The notes below the pieces were generated by a model. That model was not told the DNA's origin. It saw only the letters and a list, made by a program, of their open reading frames with translations, and did no database searches. The translations under genes were made by a program, and so were the position numbers. 64,000 bases of DNA from Muscardinus avellanarius. Lineage: Eukaryota > Chordata > Mammalia > Rodentia > Gliridae. Location: positions 58,343,851 through 58,407,850 of the forward strand of contig OY726574.1 in NCBI GenBank assembly GCA_963383645.1. The letters run 5' to 3'. Shown piece after piece: positions 21,184 through 32,612 of this stretch (positions within the stretch are counted from its first letter, which is position 1; the number at the start of each line of letters is the position of its first letter).

Positions 21184-21334
21184 AAAACATGGTCTGGATA
21201 AGTTGCTTAGGGTCTAAGTTGCCAACACTGGCCTCAAGGCCAGGGAGGATGGCCTGCGATCCACCTGCCACAGCCTTCCGAGTACTGAAATTACAGGCAT
21301 GTGCCATCTTGCACAGAAAGAAACTTTATTTTTA

Positions 21335-21915
21335 AAAGTAGCTTTAATTTCACAGAAAAATTGAGGGGAAAGTAGAGAGTGCCCACACATTCCTTGTCCC
21401 CATTTATAGACTGTTGCTATCCATACCTCAGTGGTATTCGATCGGTGACCCCAAACTGAGGCATTATCTCCGAACTCCACAGCTCAGATTAGAATTCACT
21501 GTTGGTGTTCTACATCCATCACCATCAGAGGTTGTATGATGAGATTTGCCCACTGTGAGAGAATCACCTAGGAGAGTGTCACTACCTTAACAACGTGTCC
21601 TCTGTCTATCCATCTCTCCCTCCTGGCCTCTAGCAACCACGAATCTTCTTACTTTCCCCACTGTTTTGCCTTTTGTACAACATCCCATAGTTGAAAACAC
21701 GCAGCCTTCCTTTTCAGAGTACCTCTTTACTTATTATACAATGTAAACTTAAGTCCCTACCTATCTTGTTTTCTCCTTGATGGCTCTCTTCCTTTTGGTA
21801 TAATAATATTCTAAGAGCTGGATATAGCACAATTTATTTATCTACTCACTCCTGGGGGCCATCATGGTTGCTTCCAAGTACCTACAGCCCTGAATTAAAC
21901 TACTATATAAATAAC
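21335..21915 (-). mobile_element. L1M-type 3' UTR fragment
   Basis: Reads as inverted old L1 3' UTR: CACAGAAAAATTGAGGGGAA, CTAGCAACCACGAATCTTCT, CTGTTTTGCCTTTTGTACAA, ATCATGGTTGCTTCCAAGTA. The order agrees with the L1M minus-strand layout. Confidence 0.8.
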
Positions 21916-22510
21916 TGTGGACAGACTGCATGCCCCTCAAGCAAAGCTGTGACATCATCAAGCCTTGTCTAATGGCTCCTCCACATTATTTCTGTCTTTT
22001 TTTTTTATCTGAAATTCAATTGAAAGTTATTGGCACGGGGCCTGTTACAGTAGATCATATACGTCCCGGAAGACAGAAAGCTCAATACAGAACTGTACAT
22101 AGTCCCCCAAAAAGAGTAGCATAAGCAACATTACGTGTTACTTCATTTCAACTGTGCTTTCTCAGTTGTTTCTGGCAAGTGTGTCCTCTGTATAGAAGCT
22201 TTTTGATCTTTCAGAAGAACTTGTTCATGGATGCCATGAAACAGATTAACATAACCCCTAAAGCACCTTGCTTCCCTGTAACTCCCTTTTCACAGGCAGG
22301 CCATGGTCAGGCGGATTATGTGACCAGGGAAACAATTCAGCTGCCTCCTACCCTTTTTTTTGTTGTTGTTGCAGAGAAATGGCAGCCTCGTTGCTGAGGA
22401 CGTACTCGTAGAACTTGCTTTCTTCATCCATCTTATGCCTCTAGCCGATATGACCCCTTACATTTGAGCCTTTTTACATTTCTTGGATCTTAATTATCTG
22501 CTCAATTAAG
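21916..22510. other. Unique sequence, no gene confirmed
   Basis: A short minus-strand frame starts at 22,423 and runs 23 codons to a stop near 22,353; see findings. Otherwise nothing recognised. Confidence 0.35.
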
Positions 22511-22522
22511 AGTCTCATTTGC

Positions 22523-22725
22523 AGGGTGTGGTGGTGCACACTTGTAATGCCAGTACTTGGGAATTGGGACAGGAGCATTACAGGTTAGCAGCCAGCCTTA
22601 GCTACTTAGTGAGGTCCTCTGAAACTTATTGAGATTCTGTTTAAAAATGCAAAATAAAAAATGGGGCTGTGAGTGTATTTCAGATGTAGAATGTCCCTAA
22701 GTTCAATCACCAGTACCACAAAAAA
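22523..22725 (+). repeat. Dimeric B1/ID-type SINE
   Basis: GGTGTGGTGGTGCACACTTG through CTAAGTTCAATCACCAGTAC. A 12 bp duplication AGTCT[C/T]ATTTGC lies at 22,511-22,522 and 22,726-22,737. Confidence 0.93.
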
Positions 22726-22737
22726 AGTCTTATTTGC

Positions 22738-24689
22738 CCATTTCACCATCCACTAGAGGTGATTCAATGAATGTTTCTTTGTTATTTCAAATATCAATAG
22801 CTGGTTGTGTACCATAGTAGTTGCCATGACTATTATGGTACCCATTGATTAAGATTTTTTTTTATCTTGAAGAAAACAGGAAAAGCAACCGCATCATACA
22901 TGACAGCCATTTTAAATTATGGCATGCAACTTAACTGATCTTTCCTGGCACCAGTGACCTTTAGATTTGCTCAAGTAGAAATATTGACTTTTATGTTTTC
23001 TCATGGCCAGACAGATCTACTCTCTTTGCTAAGATGTGCTTCTAGAAACAGATGTGCTCAGCTGAACATTCATTTCACTAGGGCCAAAGCACTTTCTGAA
23101 TGTCACCAGAACTAGTTCAATGAAACAGAGAAACAGCCAGGCTCAGTCCCACTATATCTATGTATTGCTATGATACCATCCCTCTTTGTTTGATGGTAAA
23201 AACAATTTTTAAAGTATATGTCACTGGTTTGTTGTTGCTATTTTTTGTGAAAAAAAAAAGAAGTAAAAAACTTGATAGTAATGTCAAAGGAAACAGTACT
23301 CATTTGGAAAACAAAGAATAGCACTTCAGATGCACTCAATCAAACTGGTCCTGAACAGTGTCCCATAAAGCAAGAGGTTTTAAAGGGATAGTTCCATGGT
23401 GGTTGTTCTCAATTACTGTTCACTGGCTGAGCAGAAAGCCTATATTGCATATCTGTTCTGAGAGGTGTCTCATGCCCAAGATGTTATAGGCATGAGTACT
23501 ATCCCCTCACCATCTCTTGGCTCCAGTTTAGAAAGGCTCATCTTTAATTACTTCATTTTCTTTCACATTCTTAAGAGGAAAGATTGAACTATGTATTATG
23601 GAGGAGAGACTAAATCCATGGATTTATTCTTTTAGCAAGTGAAGGTCAAAAGAAATGAAACTGTTCCCTCTAGAGTCCAACGTCAGACAAAAATGGGGCT
23701 TAGTGCCAGACACTGCAGCAAGAAAACCAGATGGGGAGTCCCAATCCCTGCTTAGAAGCAAGGGGTAGGGAACCAGCCTGAGATTCATTGACAAAAACCC
23801 ACTTTTTGTCACTGCATTGTGAGAGGAGGAGATAGTGGCATTCAGGTGACTTTTCTACCTTTCCTTTGATCTCTTCACTTATTATAATTGGGCCCTTAAA
23901 ATCAGAGTGAAAATATATCAGAATTTTCTCATGACTTGTTAACAAAGATCAGGGAGTCTTCAGTATACACCTTTAACTAAAATTTAATTTATTCTTAAGC
24001 AATATCCAAGTTTGGAATGCCCTAGGAAGCAAAAGAATTTGGCCTTCAGGAAAAGTAGACTTTTTAAAATCTTCTGAAGGTATTTGATCAAAAGAGAATT
24101 CTGGTAGATCTCTTATTCTGGCTGACCAATCTGTTCAATTTTTAAAGTCTAATTAATATGAGAAAGTAAGTTCTATAATCCACTGGTCACTCCATAACCA
24201 CTGTACAATCAAAGGTGATTTGAGGCTCATTAATGCAAGTGTTATCTTCTTGTTCTTAGGTCAAGTCTTGCTTCTAAGATCCAGGTTTGCATTTTGAACT
24301 GCCTACTTGTTGTAATGGAAGTGTCAAAAATGCTTCCAACTCAGAATAACTGAAATATAACACTTGAGTCCTGACCTTGACCTGCTTCCAATCTACTGTT
24401 TCTTCTCCTCAGAATATCCCATTCTCAGCTGACAAGTCCAACCCAAAACATGAAAGTCACTCTTGTTCCCTCCCCTTTTGCCTTCTTTTTGCAACAATGA
24501 TGTCTATTCAATCTCCAAAATGCATTTTCTAGAGTTTATGCATTTTCTAGATATTATCTCCTATTATCTTGAACCAGGTGTTTATGTTTTAATACCCAGA
24601 GCAGCCCTCAAAATGCCTGCCAATCTTCTATACCTGGTTACCTTCAAAAAACAAAATATGATCATAAGACAAATGTTTTTAAAATAATT
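22738..24689. other. Unique sequence, about 2 kb, no gene recognised
   Basis: Repeat-poor. Minus-strand frames at 23,624-23,945 lack known motifs. A stretch near 24,440-24,560 (CATGAAAGTCACTCTTGTTC) may be an old repeat. Confidence 0.35.
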
Positions 24690-25075
24690 AAAGTCACAAT
24701 ATTGTAGTGATGCATGTCTATCCATGGTTATAACAACACAATTCACAAGGAACAAGAAGATAATACTTATGTTAATAGCCAAATTATGGAAGCAACCCAA
24801 ACATCCCTCGACAGATTAATAGATAAAAAAAGGTATTATATACACACAACAGAATTCTACTCAGCCATAAGGAATGGCCTTCCTACCAAAAGCTATGTAC
24901 AGAATTAATGAAATTACTTTTAAAATACCAATGCCATCCTTCATAGATCTAAAAATAAAGCAATTCTAAAATAAGAACTATGCTATAGGCATCACCATAC
25001 CTGGTTTCAAATCATACCATAGAGCTACGGTAATACAAACAGCATTATACTGAGGGCTATAAAGAGCTCCACATG
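24690..25075 (+). mobile_element. Two L1 fragments
   Basis: 24,700-24,885 is the ORF2 3' region (AAATTATGGAAGCAACCC, GAATTCTACTCAGCCATAAG). 24,885-25,070 is a more upstream ORF2 piece (AATACCAATGCCATCCTTC, GGCATCACCATACC). The order is reversed relative to L1, so these are separate insertions or a rearranged one. Confidence 0.8.
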
Positions 25076-25614
25076 TCTAACCTGGTGAGTGGTGGTGGTG
25101 GGCCATCTTGCTGATTCCCTATCGGTCTGGCAGCTGCTAGAACTGTGGCTCCAAGAAGCCAATACCAGAAAAGAGGAAGAGTAGTCTTGTGAAGCCAGCG
25201 ACTACGGACTATCATCAAAAGCAGTAGACATTTCTCTCCACATTCTACAAAGATCCGACTACCCAGATCGCCCAGCTAGATCCTGCAGCTAGTTTCTAGA
25301 TGAACCCATCTCTGCCTGTAGGGACCTGAGTAGTGTTTTTTATATAATAGAAAATTTAAAAAAATTAACAAGAAGATTTCTAAAGCTGATAAGAATCTAA
25401 AGATTTCTAGAGCTGAGTCAACAAGCTGTCCAAGCAAGAGATCACCCTGCATGGGAGCAGGGACCTACATGGCAACAAACAAATTCATTGAGTCTTTGAC
25501 TTTGCAAATCACCCCTGTGGAGGTAAGGGTGAGGGCTGCAGGAGACACAGGAGAAACATGAGTTAGCAGATAGCCATCAAGACAGGATCAAAGGACTTCC
25601 CTACACAATTTAAT

Positions 25615-25930
25615 AATCAAAATGAGTAACAGAGGTCAAGGAAAGAATCTTAAAAACAGTGAGAACTAAAGACTGGGTGACATTCTGAACAAAACAGTAA
25701 AAGTCACTTCACACTTCTCAACCCAAGTTATGAAAACCAGGAGGAGTGGGTATAATGTTCTCCAGACCCTGGAAGAAAACAGCTTCCAGCCAAAGCTGCT
25801 ATATTCAGCAAAGATATCATTCAAAAATGATGGATAAATAAAAATGTTCCAACTTAAGCAGAAACTAAAAAAATTCATGATTACCAAGACAGCACTAAGA
25901 AAATATTTAAAGAAATAACACACAAGGAAG
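25615..25930 (+). pseudogene. L1 ORF1 C-terminal remnant
   Basis: Translation with in-frame stops gives ENSFQPKLLYSAKISFKNDG followed by KLKKFMITKTALRKYLKK. This is the typical C-terminal end of the L1 RNA-binding protein (the 'QP...YPAKLSFK' block and the 'DKQKLREF' block). The N-terminal coiled coil and most of the RRM are not visible upstream, so ORF1 is internally deleted. Confidence 0.8.
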
Positions 25931-26039
25931 AATAAAAGGAACAAATACTAGAAACAGAGAAAGAGTGAACTCCACCAGATGGGCAACTAAGCAAAGGAGA
26001 AATAGCACTGCATTAAGCAGAAAATAAAACTCAAAATAA

Positions 26040-27080
26040 TCGGAGACAAAAATCATCTCTCAATAATAACAAAGAATGTCAAAGGTCTTAACTCCCCAAT
26101 TAAAAAGTATATACTGACAATTTGGATTAAGAACATAATCCAACTATATGCTGCTTGCAGTAAACTCACCTTACAGTCAAGGATATACTACACTAACTAC
26201 ATTAAAGGTGAAAGGATGGAAAAAGATATATCATACAAATGGAGACTGAAAACAACACTCATATCTAACAAAATAGACTGTAAGCTAAAACACATAAGAA
26301 GAGATGAGCCAGGCATGGTGGCGCAGGCTTGTAATCCCAGCATTCAGGAGGCTGAGACCAGACGATCGAGGTTCGCAGACAGCCTCAGCTACTTAGTGAG
26401 ATCCTTCGCAACTCAGTGATACCCTGTTTCAAAATAAAGAATAAAAAATTGGGCAGGGGGTGTAGCTCAGAGGTCAAATGCCTCTGGGTTCCATCCCCAG
26501 GCCTGCAAAAAAAAAAAAAAAAAAAAAAAGAAAGAAAAAGAAAAAGAAATGAATTGAGTCACTTCTTATCAATAATAGGAACAATCCAACAAGAAGATAT
26601 AATGATAGTAAACATTTATGCACCAAATGTGGGTATACTTAACTTTGTAAAAAAAAAAATCTCTTGAGGACATAAGGTCGCAAATAAACCCAAACACAAT
26701 AATATTGGGAGACTTCAGCACATCTCTCACCCACTATATTGATCTTCCAGGCAAAAAGACAATTAAAGACTCTGTAGACCTAAAGATCACTATAAACAAA
26801 ATGGATTTAATAGGCATAAACTGAACATTTCAACAGACAACATATAAATACACATTCTTCCTGGATAATCATAGAATCATCTCCTACATAGACCACATTC
26901 TGAGCCACAAAGTAAGGACCATCAAATTAAAAAAAAAGGTAATATGATTCATTGCATTTTCTCAGATCACAATAGAATGATAGTAGAAATCAAAAACAGA
27001 ACAACAAAAAATACATAAAAACAGAGACTGCATGATATACTCTTGAATGAGGACTACATCAGAGAAAAATAAGTGGAGAA
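26040..27080 (+). pseudogene. L1 ORF2 endonuclease region, broken
   Basis: QQEDIMIVNIYAPN at about 26,587-26,630 is the conserved core of the L1 AP-like endonuclease. TFFLDNHRIISYIDHILSHK and FSDHNRM follow, covering the SxxDH catalytic end motif. Frameshifts, stops and a SINE insertion (26,308-26,550) break it. Confidence 0.85.
26308..26550 (+). repeat. Dimeric SINE inside the L1 endonuclease
   Basis: GCCAGGCATGGTGGCGCAGG, CTCAGCTACTTAGTGAGATC, GGTGTAGCTCAGAGGTCAAA and CTGGGTTCCATCCCCAG, then a long A/AAAG tail. It postdates the L1. Confidence 0.93.
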
Positions 27081-27889
27081 ATAAATAATTCTCAAAATTA
27101 AAATAGAGATAAAACATACCAAAATCATCAGAAAAAATGAAGGAAGTGTTAAGGGGAAAATTTATAGCACTGAGTACGCATATAATAAGAACAAAAAATC
27201 ACCAAATAAACAACCTAATGGCACACATAAAGCATCTTAAAAAACAGAAACAGTTTAATTCCAAAGCTAGTAGAAGGCATGAGATCATCAAAATCACAGA
27301 TCAAATAGAGAAAAAAAAAACACAAAGATTCAACAAAACACAAAGCTGGTTCTTCAGAAAGATTAACAAAATTGATGAACTCTTAGCCAACCAAACTAAA
27401 GGAAAGACTCAACCTAAATTATAAAAATCAGAAATGAAAAAGGAGACATCACCATATTTAGTGGAGAAATCCAGAGAATCATCAAAAAATATTTGAAAAA
27501 TATATTCCAATTAACTGAAAAACATGAAAGAAATCAATAGATTTCTAGACACATACAACCTAACTACATTGAACCCAAAAGATAAGAGAAAACCTAAACT
27601 GACCAATAGTAAACAAAGAGAAATAACAATAAAAAGCCTTCCATCAAAGAAAAGCCCAGATTGAGACAGAGTCCCAGGGTAAAATCTACAAAACCTTTTC
27701 AGAATAATTAAACTAAATACTTCACAAGTTATTCTATAAAATTGAAAGATAGAATTCTTCCAAACTCCTGTTAGGCTAGTATCGTCTTAATAGTAAAACA
27801 AAAAAGAGATCTCTCATAAAAATAAAAGTACAGACCAATATAATTGATGAACATAAGCTCAAAAATTTGCAACAAAATACTAGCCATGT

Positions 27890-28840
27890 ACGTTCAGAGC
27901 CACATGAAGAAAATTGTACACAATAACCAAGTTGGTTTCATCTCAGGAATGCAAGGCTGATTCAACAGACACAAATCAATCTGTTATTCATCACATAATA
28001 GAACTAAGTACAAAAATCACATGATAATCTCAATAGATGCCAAAAAAGCCTTTGACAGAATCCCAACACCCATTCAGGTTAAAAACACTGCATAAAGTCA
28101 AAAGAGAACAAATGTACCCCAACATTATTAAGGAAATATACAATGAACCCAAAGTCAACATCATATTTAATGGGGAAAAACTGCAGAATTCCCTTTAAAA
28201 TCTGGAAGAAGACATGATATCTATTATCACTACTCCTTTTCAATATAGTCCTCAAGACTTGCCAGAGAAATAAGACAAAAGGATATCACATAAATTCAAG
28301 TAGAAATTATCTCTATTTGGAGATGACATGATCCTATATTTAGAATATCAAAATTTCAACCAACGTCCACAAAGTTGATTAGCAAATTTAGCAAAGTAGT
28401 AGGATACAATATCTACCTAAAATATCAGTAGCTTTTCTATATGCCAATCATGAATTAACTGAGAATTAAATCCTATGACCTCAAAACCAATAAACTGCCT
28501 AGGAATAAATCTAACCAAGGAGGTAAAAGATATGTATAGTGAAAATTATAAAACACTAAAACAAATTGAAGATCTTAGAAGTTGGAAAGATCTCCCTTGC
28601 TCTTGGATAGGCAGAATAAATATTATAAAAAATGGATGTTCTACATAGTCAATCCAATCCCTACCTATCAATGTCATTCTTTACCAACCTTGAAAAATCA
28701 ATTATAAATTTTATATGGAGAAGCAAAGGACCCAGGATAGCCAAAGATATTCTCAGCAATAAGAACCGTGCAGGAGGCATCATAATTCCTGACTTCAAAT
28801 TATACTACAGAGTCATAGCAGTAAAAGCAGAAGAGTAATG
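27890..28840 (+). pseudogene. L1 ORF2 reverse transcriptase and C-terminal part, broken
   Basis: DAKKAFDRI at 28,037-28,063 is RT motif A. FGDD at 28,316-28,327 is the catalytic [YF]xDD box with both aspartates kept. The open piece at 28,632-28,838 carries [20 protein letters not shown] and [12 protein letters not shown], the conserved post-RT block. Several frameshifts separate these motifs. Confidence 0.9.
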
Positions 28841-28899
28841 GAACCAAAAGAAACGCATAGACCAATAGGAAAAAATAGAAGATACAGAAACAAATCCAT

Positions 28900-30221
28900 A
28901 TACTTATAGACAACTGATTTTCAACAGTGGTGTCAGACACAGATATTGGAGAAAAAAAACAGCCTTTTCAACAAATGGTGTTGGGAGAACTGGTTATCTA
29001 GTTGTTAGAAAAATGGAAGTAAATCCTAATCTCTCACTCTTATAGGAGTCAACTTGAGATGGACCAAAGACCTAGAAGTCATACCAAAGAATTTGAAGAT
29101 ACTAGAGGAGAGCATAGGTCTAACAGTCCAACATACACTAAGAGCTAGACACTTCCTCAAATATACCCCCAAAATTCAAGAAATTAAAACAAGAATTAAT
29201 AAATAGTACAGCATTGAATTAAAAAGCTTCTTATCACCTAGGGAAACCACCAAGAGTCTATAGATAGAGCCTACAGAATGGGAGATCTTTGCCAGTTATT
29301 CCTCTGATAGAGGACCAATATCTGGAATATACAAAAAATTTAAAAAACTTTACACTAATAAAACAATCACCCAATCAAGATTAGCAATTTATTTAAATAG
29401 ACACTTTACAAAACAAGAGACAAAAATGTTTTCCATCTAACCCCAGTCATGATGGCTATCATTAGTAAGTCACAAAACAATAAATATTGACAAGGATGTG
29501 GGGAAATTTGAACTCTTCTACACTGCTGGTGGGATTGCTAATTAATTCAACTGCTGTGGAAATTCCTCAGAAAAGTGGGAATGGATCCACCATATAATCT
29601 GACTATGCTACTCCAGGGTATATTTCCAAAGGGGCTGAAATTAGAGAACTAAATTAATATATGCATACTCATGTCCATAGCAGTACAATTCACAATAGCC
29701 AAATTACGAAATCAACCCAGCTGTCCATCAACAGATCAGTGAGCTGCAAAATTATGGGCTATCTATACAATGAAATTCTACTCAGCAGTAAAAAAGAACA
29801 AAATTATGTCATTTGCAGGAAAATGGAAGAACCTGAAGAACATTATGTTAAGTGAGATTAGCCAGTCTCAGAGAGTGAAGGGTCATATATGTTTTCTAAT
29901 ATGCAGAAGCTAGGGAGTAAATGAGATGCCAGAAGAACTCCAGATAATGGAGTAGAAACTTCAGTGAAGCCAGGAAGGTGGTCTAGGCAAAGAAGGGGAG
30001 GGGGAAGAGTGAGGTACACTGAAGGAATTACTAATATTGGCTACATGTACATACGTGAAAATAGCGATGTTTGTCTTGGTACTCTGTATGGTGAAGGGGA
30101 GAGATGAGGAGGGAGGGGGCACCAAGTACCGTGTTCATGTATGCCACCGTCAACACAATATTCATTATGACGTGGGACGAGAATGCACCAACAAAAGCCT
30201 ATGCAGAATAAATAAATAAAC
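28900..30221 (+). mobile_element. L1 ORF2 C-terminus and 3' UTR
   Basis: TTTTCAACAAATGGTGTTGG, TTAAAAAGCTTCTTATCACC, AACATTATGTTAAGTGAGAT, then a G-rich 3' UTR and GAGAATGCACCAACAAAAGC. The same 3' end recurs, in either orientation, in most of the short L1 pieces of the window. Confidence 0.9.
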
Positions 30222-31741
30222 TAGCACCACTCTTCCAACCCAGTCACCCTTCATCTCAGCCCACTGTTTCCTTAGTGATCCAGCACTGCTGGTTGCCTTT
30301 CTGTGAACCTGTTCTCTGTCATCTCTCTTGCCAGCACAAGAGCTCGATGCATGCCATGCTGTCTACTCACTTTGAATCCCCACTCCCTAGTACAACTAAT
30401 ACATAAAAGGAAAGCAATAATTTTTTTAAATAAATGGGTACAAAAGTAGCTATAAAATGCTGAATACAGCAAAGTGACAAGAAAGTTTATGCATATGTGA
30501 AGAAAAATAAGAAAAAAATCAAAAGGAAAGCCACAGTAAGGCTTACCATGGCCTCCAGGAGCTTTAAACAAAAATATCCATTTTCCTCATTGATGTAGAT
30601 TTTTTTATTGCTAATCAATGGTTGAAATTTTAATAAGCATCAATTACCAAAAGCCCACTGTTCTTTAATCAGGAACAAATGGGAATTATGGGCACAACTG
30701 GGCACTATTGGAGGTGTGTGAGGTGATAGATAAGGTTTTTAAATAATTTCCTTTTGTTTCATTCATTATTTTATAAGCATCTAGAAAAGAATTTTCTTCA
30801 GTGTAAGTAGCTATTTAGATAATATCTAAACAATACAACACAGAAAAATGCATGTTAAAAGAAAAGCTCCCCCCAGAGAAGAATTTGGAGAGGGGAAAAT
30901 CTCAGTATGAAAAGCTCCCAATCACGATCTTCAGCTGCTTTCTGAAAGAATCATTTAATTAATTATTCATGAGAATGCAGCTCCTAAATGAAAACTTCAG
31001 TTTTGTTGTTAAATATCCTTTTTTTGTAACGTAAATTGCTCTCCTAGTGAATCAGAATGATAATGACTTTTTTTAAAGTAAGTGGGAACAAATCTAATTT
31101 TAGAAATCAGAATTTTTACAAGGAGGGAAATTAATAAGGTTGTATGCCAACAGTGACATTTTAAGATTCCTCTTAGAGGATTTTATGAATTTATTTATGG
31201 GCCTTTCCGTACTTATCTGTTCAAAGTACAGGGTGCCACCTCAAGTAAGTGAAGCCAACATTAGATACACCAGGGAGAATGCCTTCACTGGGTCCAGAGA
31301 CACTAAGGCCATTTCCCGTTGAGAGTCAGCAGTTACCTGACTAAAATCTCCCTCAGGACAGTCAGAAAATAGCATTTTGTCAAAGAAATCAAGGAATAGA
31401 TATTTTTTTTAAATCATCAACGGCTCTCCATGTTAATTTTCCAGTTTATGATTTCCGGTCTTTCATTTGAGTTTAATGCCCAAATTTGAAGTGTTCCGAT
31501 GTAAAATACATGCTGTAAAAGAGAGAATATTGAGTTTGAAATTCCTTAGCTCAGCTCACACTTTTGCCTATTGCCACATAAAGTAAGAAAGAAGATAAAA
31601 TTCCAAATGAACATTAACTTTTACTTAATCTTCTCCCTACCCCCACCACACACTCCCTTATCTCTAAAACATTAGGGAGGTAAGTATTTAACTGTTTGGG
31701 TCAAAAGAAATAAAGGTAAACTCACTTAAAATCAAGTAGCA
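30222..31741. other. Repeat-poor AT-rich block
   Basis: 1.5 kb without recognised mobile elements. It contains an AT-rich homeodomain-like cluster ATTTAATTAATTATTCATGA near 30,954-30,973. No coding signal. It could be conserved regulatory DNA, but conservation cannot be tested here. Confidence 0.35.
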
Positions 31742-31966
31742 GGCCAGGCATGATGGCACCCACCAATAACCCCAGGACTTCCGAGGCTAAAACAGTTGGC
31801 ACACACCAATAATATCAGTACTTGGGAGGATCACAGGTTGTGGCCAGCCTCAGCAAATTAGTAAAGCTCTGTGCCACTTAGGGAGACCCTGTTTAAAAAT
31901 AAAATAATAAAATAAAATAGGGCTGAAGGTGTAGCTTTGAGGTAGAACATACCTGGGTTCAATAAA
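31742..31966 (+). repeat. Dimeric SINE with an internal partial repeat
   Basis: CCAGGCATGATGGCACCCAC, then a second 'GGCACACACCAATAAT' copy, so the 5' part is partly duplicated. GGGCTGAAGGTGTAGC and CTGGGTTCAATAAAAA close it. The 3' half belongs to the duplicated segment described next. Confidence 0.88.
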
Positions 31967-32072
31967 AAAATAAAGTTGCAGGTTTACAATAAAATCAAGA
32001 TTTTAGCTCACTTTTAGAACCATTATTTTTAAAGCTCTGTGAAGACCCAGTGCATTATCTACAACCAGTGTG
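31904..32072 (+). repeat. Local direct duplication, copy 1
   Basis: About 169 bp: the 3' half of the SINE plus about 95 bp of single-copy flank (AATCAAGATTTTAGCTC, CAGTGCATTATCTACAACC). About 95% identical to 33,701-33,871. Confidence 0.95.
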
Positions 32073-32261
32073 GATGATTTCCTAACCTAATACATCTTCC
32101 AAGCTTGATCTGAGATTCTAAATATATCTGTCATTAATTAACAAGTAGGAATGGAGATGGAAGCAGGGTGGATAAAAAGTTATTTTTTTCTGATAAATGT
32201 AGATAAATGCAATGTGTATTTTGAGAGTCAAATGGCATTTTTTTTCAACCTAATAAATTGT

Positions 32262-32323
32262 TTTGGTGATACTGGGGATTGAACCCAGGTGTGCTCTGCC
32301 ACCAAGGTATACCCTTAGCCCTA

Positions 32324-32415
<92 letters not shown>

Positions 32416-32612
32416 GTGCTGGGGATTGAATCCAGAGACACTCTACTTCCAAACCACATGCCCAGCCCTATTTTATTTGTTATTTGGAAACAGTGTCTTG
32501 CTAAGTTGCCAAGATCCTTGCTAAGTAGTTGAGGCTGGTCTTGAACCTGTGATCCTCCTGTTTCAGCCCCCTAAGTACTGGGATTACAGGTGTGCACCAT
32601 CACACCTAACAC
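32262..32612 (-). repeat. Two minus-strand SINE pieces joined by (ATT)n(GT)n
   Basis: ID part at 32,262-32,325 (GGGGATTGAACCCAGG), (ATT)n at 32,325-32,364, about 24 GT units at 32,365-32,412, then a full minus SINE (GCTGGGGATTGAATCCAGAG ... GGTGTGCACCATCACACC). The Leu-rich and Val/Cys-rich peptides here are repeat artefacts. Confidence 0.92.

Larger units (their letters stand above)
20408..21320 (-). repeat. Outer SINE (A) of a four-SINE nest
   Basis: Minus-strand SINE whose ID part lies at 20,408-20,457 (GGATTGAGTCCAGGGGAATT), with a middle piece near 20,702-20,728 and the B1-like part at 21,198-21,320. An 11 bp duplication AAACTTTATTT flanks the whole block (20,397-20,407 and 21,321-21,331). 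TTTA and TTAG units (20,457-20,513) expanded inside it. Confidence 0.85.
25080..30221 (+). mobile_element. Longest L1 in the window, dead, about 5.1 kb
   Basis: From a GC-richer 5' part (25,080-25,330) through an ORF1 remnant, endonuclease, reverse transcriptase, ORF2 C-terminus, 3' UTR and an AATAAATAAATAAA tail. A SINE lies inside the endonuclease region. No frame exceeds 95 codons because of stops and frameshifts. Compared with a usual 6-7 kb rodent L1 it lacks most of ORF1 and some 5' UTR. No target duplication is evident, so the 5' end is uncertain. Confidence 0.9.

Noticed and set aside
26216..26667. Two adjacent open frames that look like a small gene pair
   Set aside because: They are a SINE inserted in the L1 endonuclease region plus short L1 ORF2 remnants.
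32250..32532. Frames with poly-Leu, poly-Asn, Val-Cys or His-Thr runs
   Set aside because: They come from (ATT)n and (GT)n repeats between two SINE pieces.
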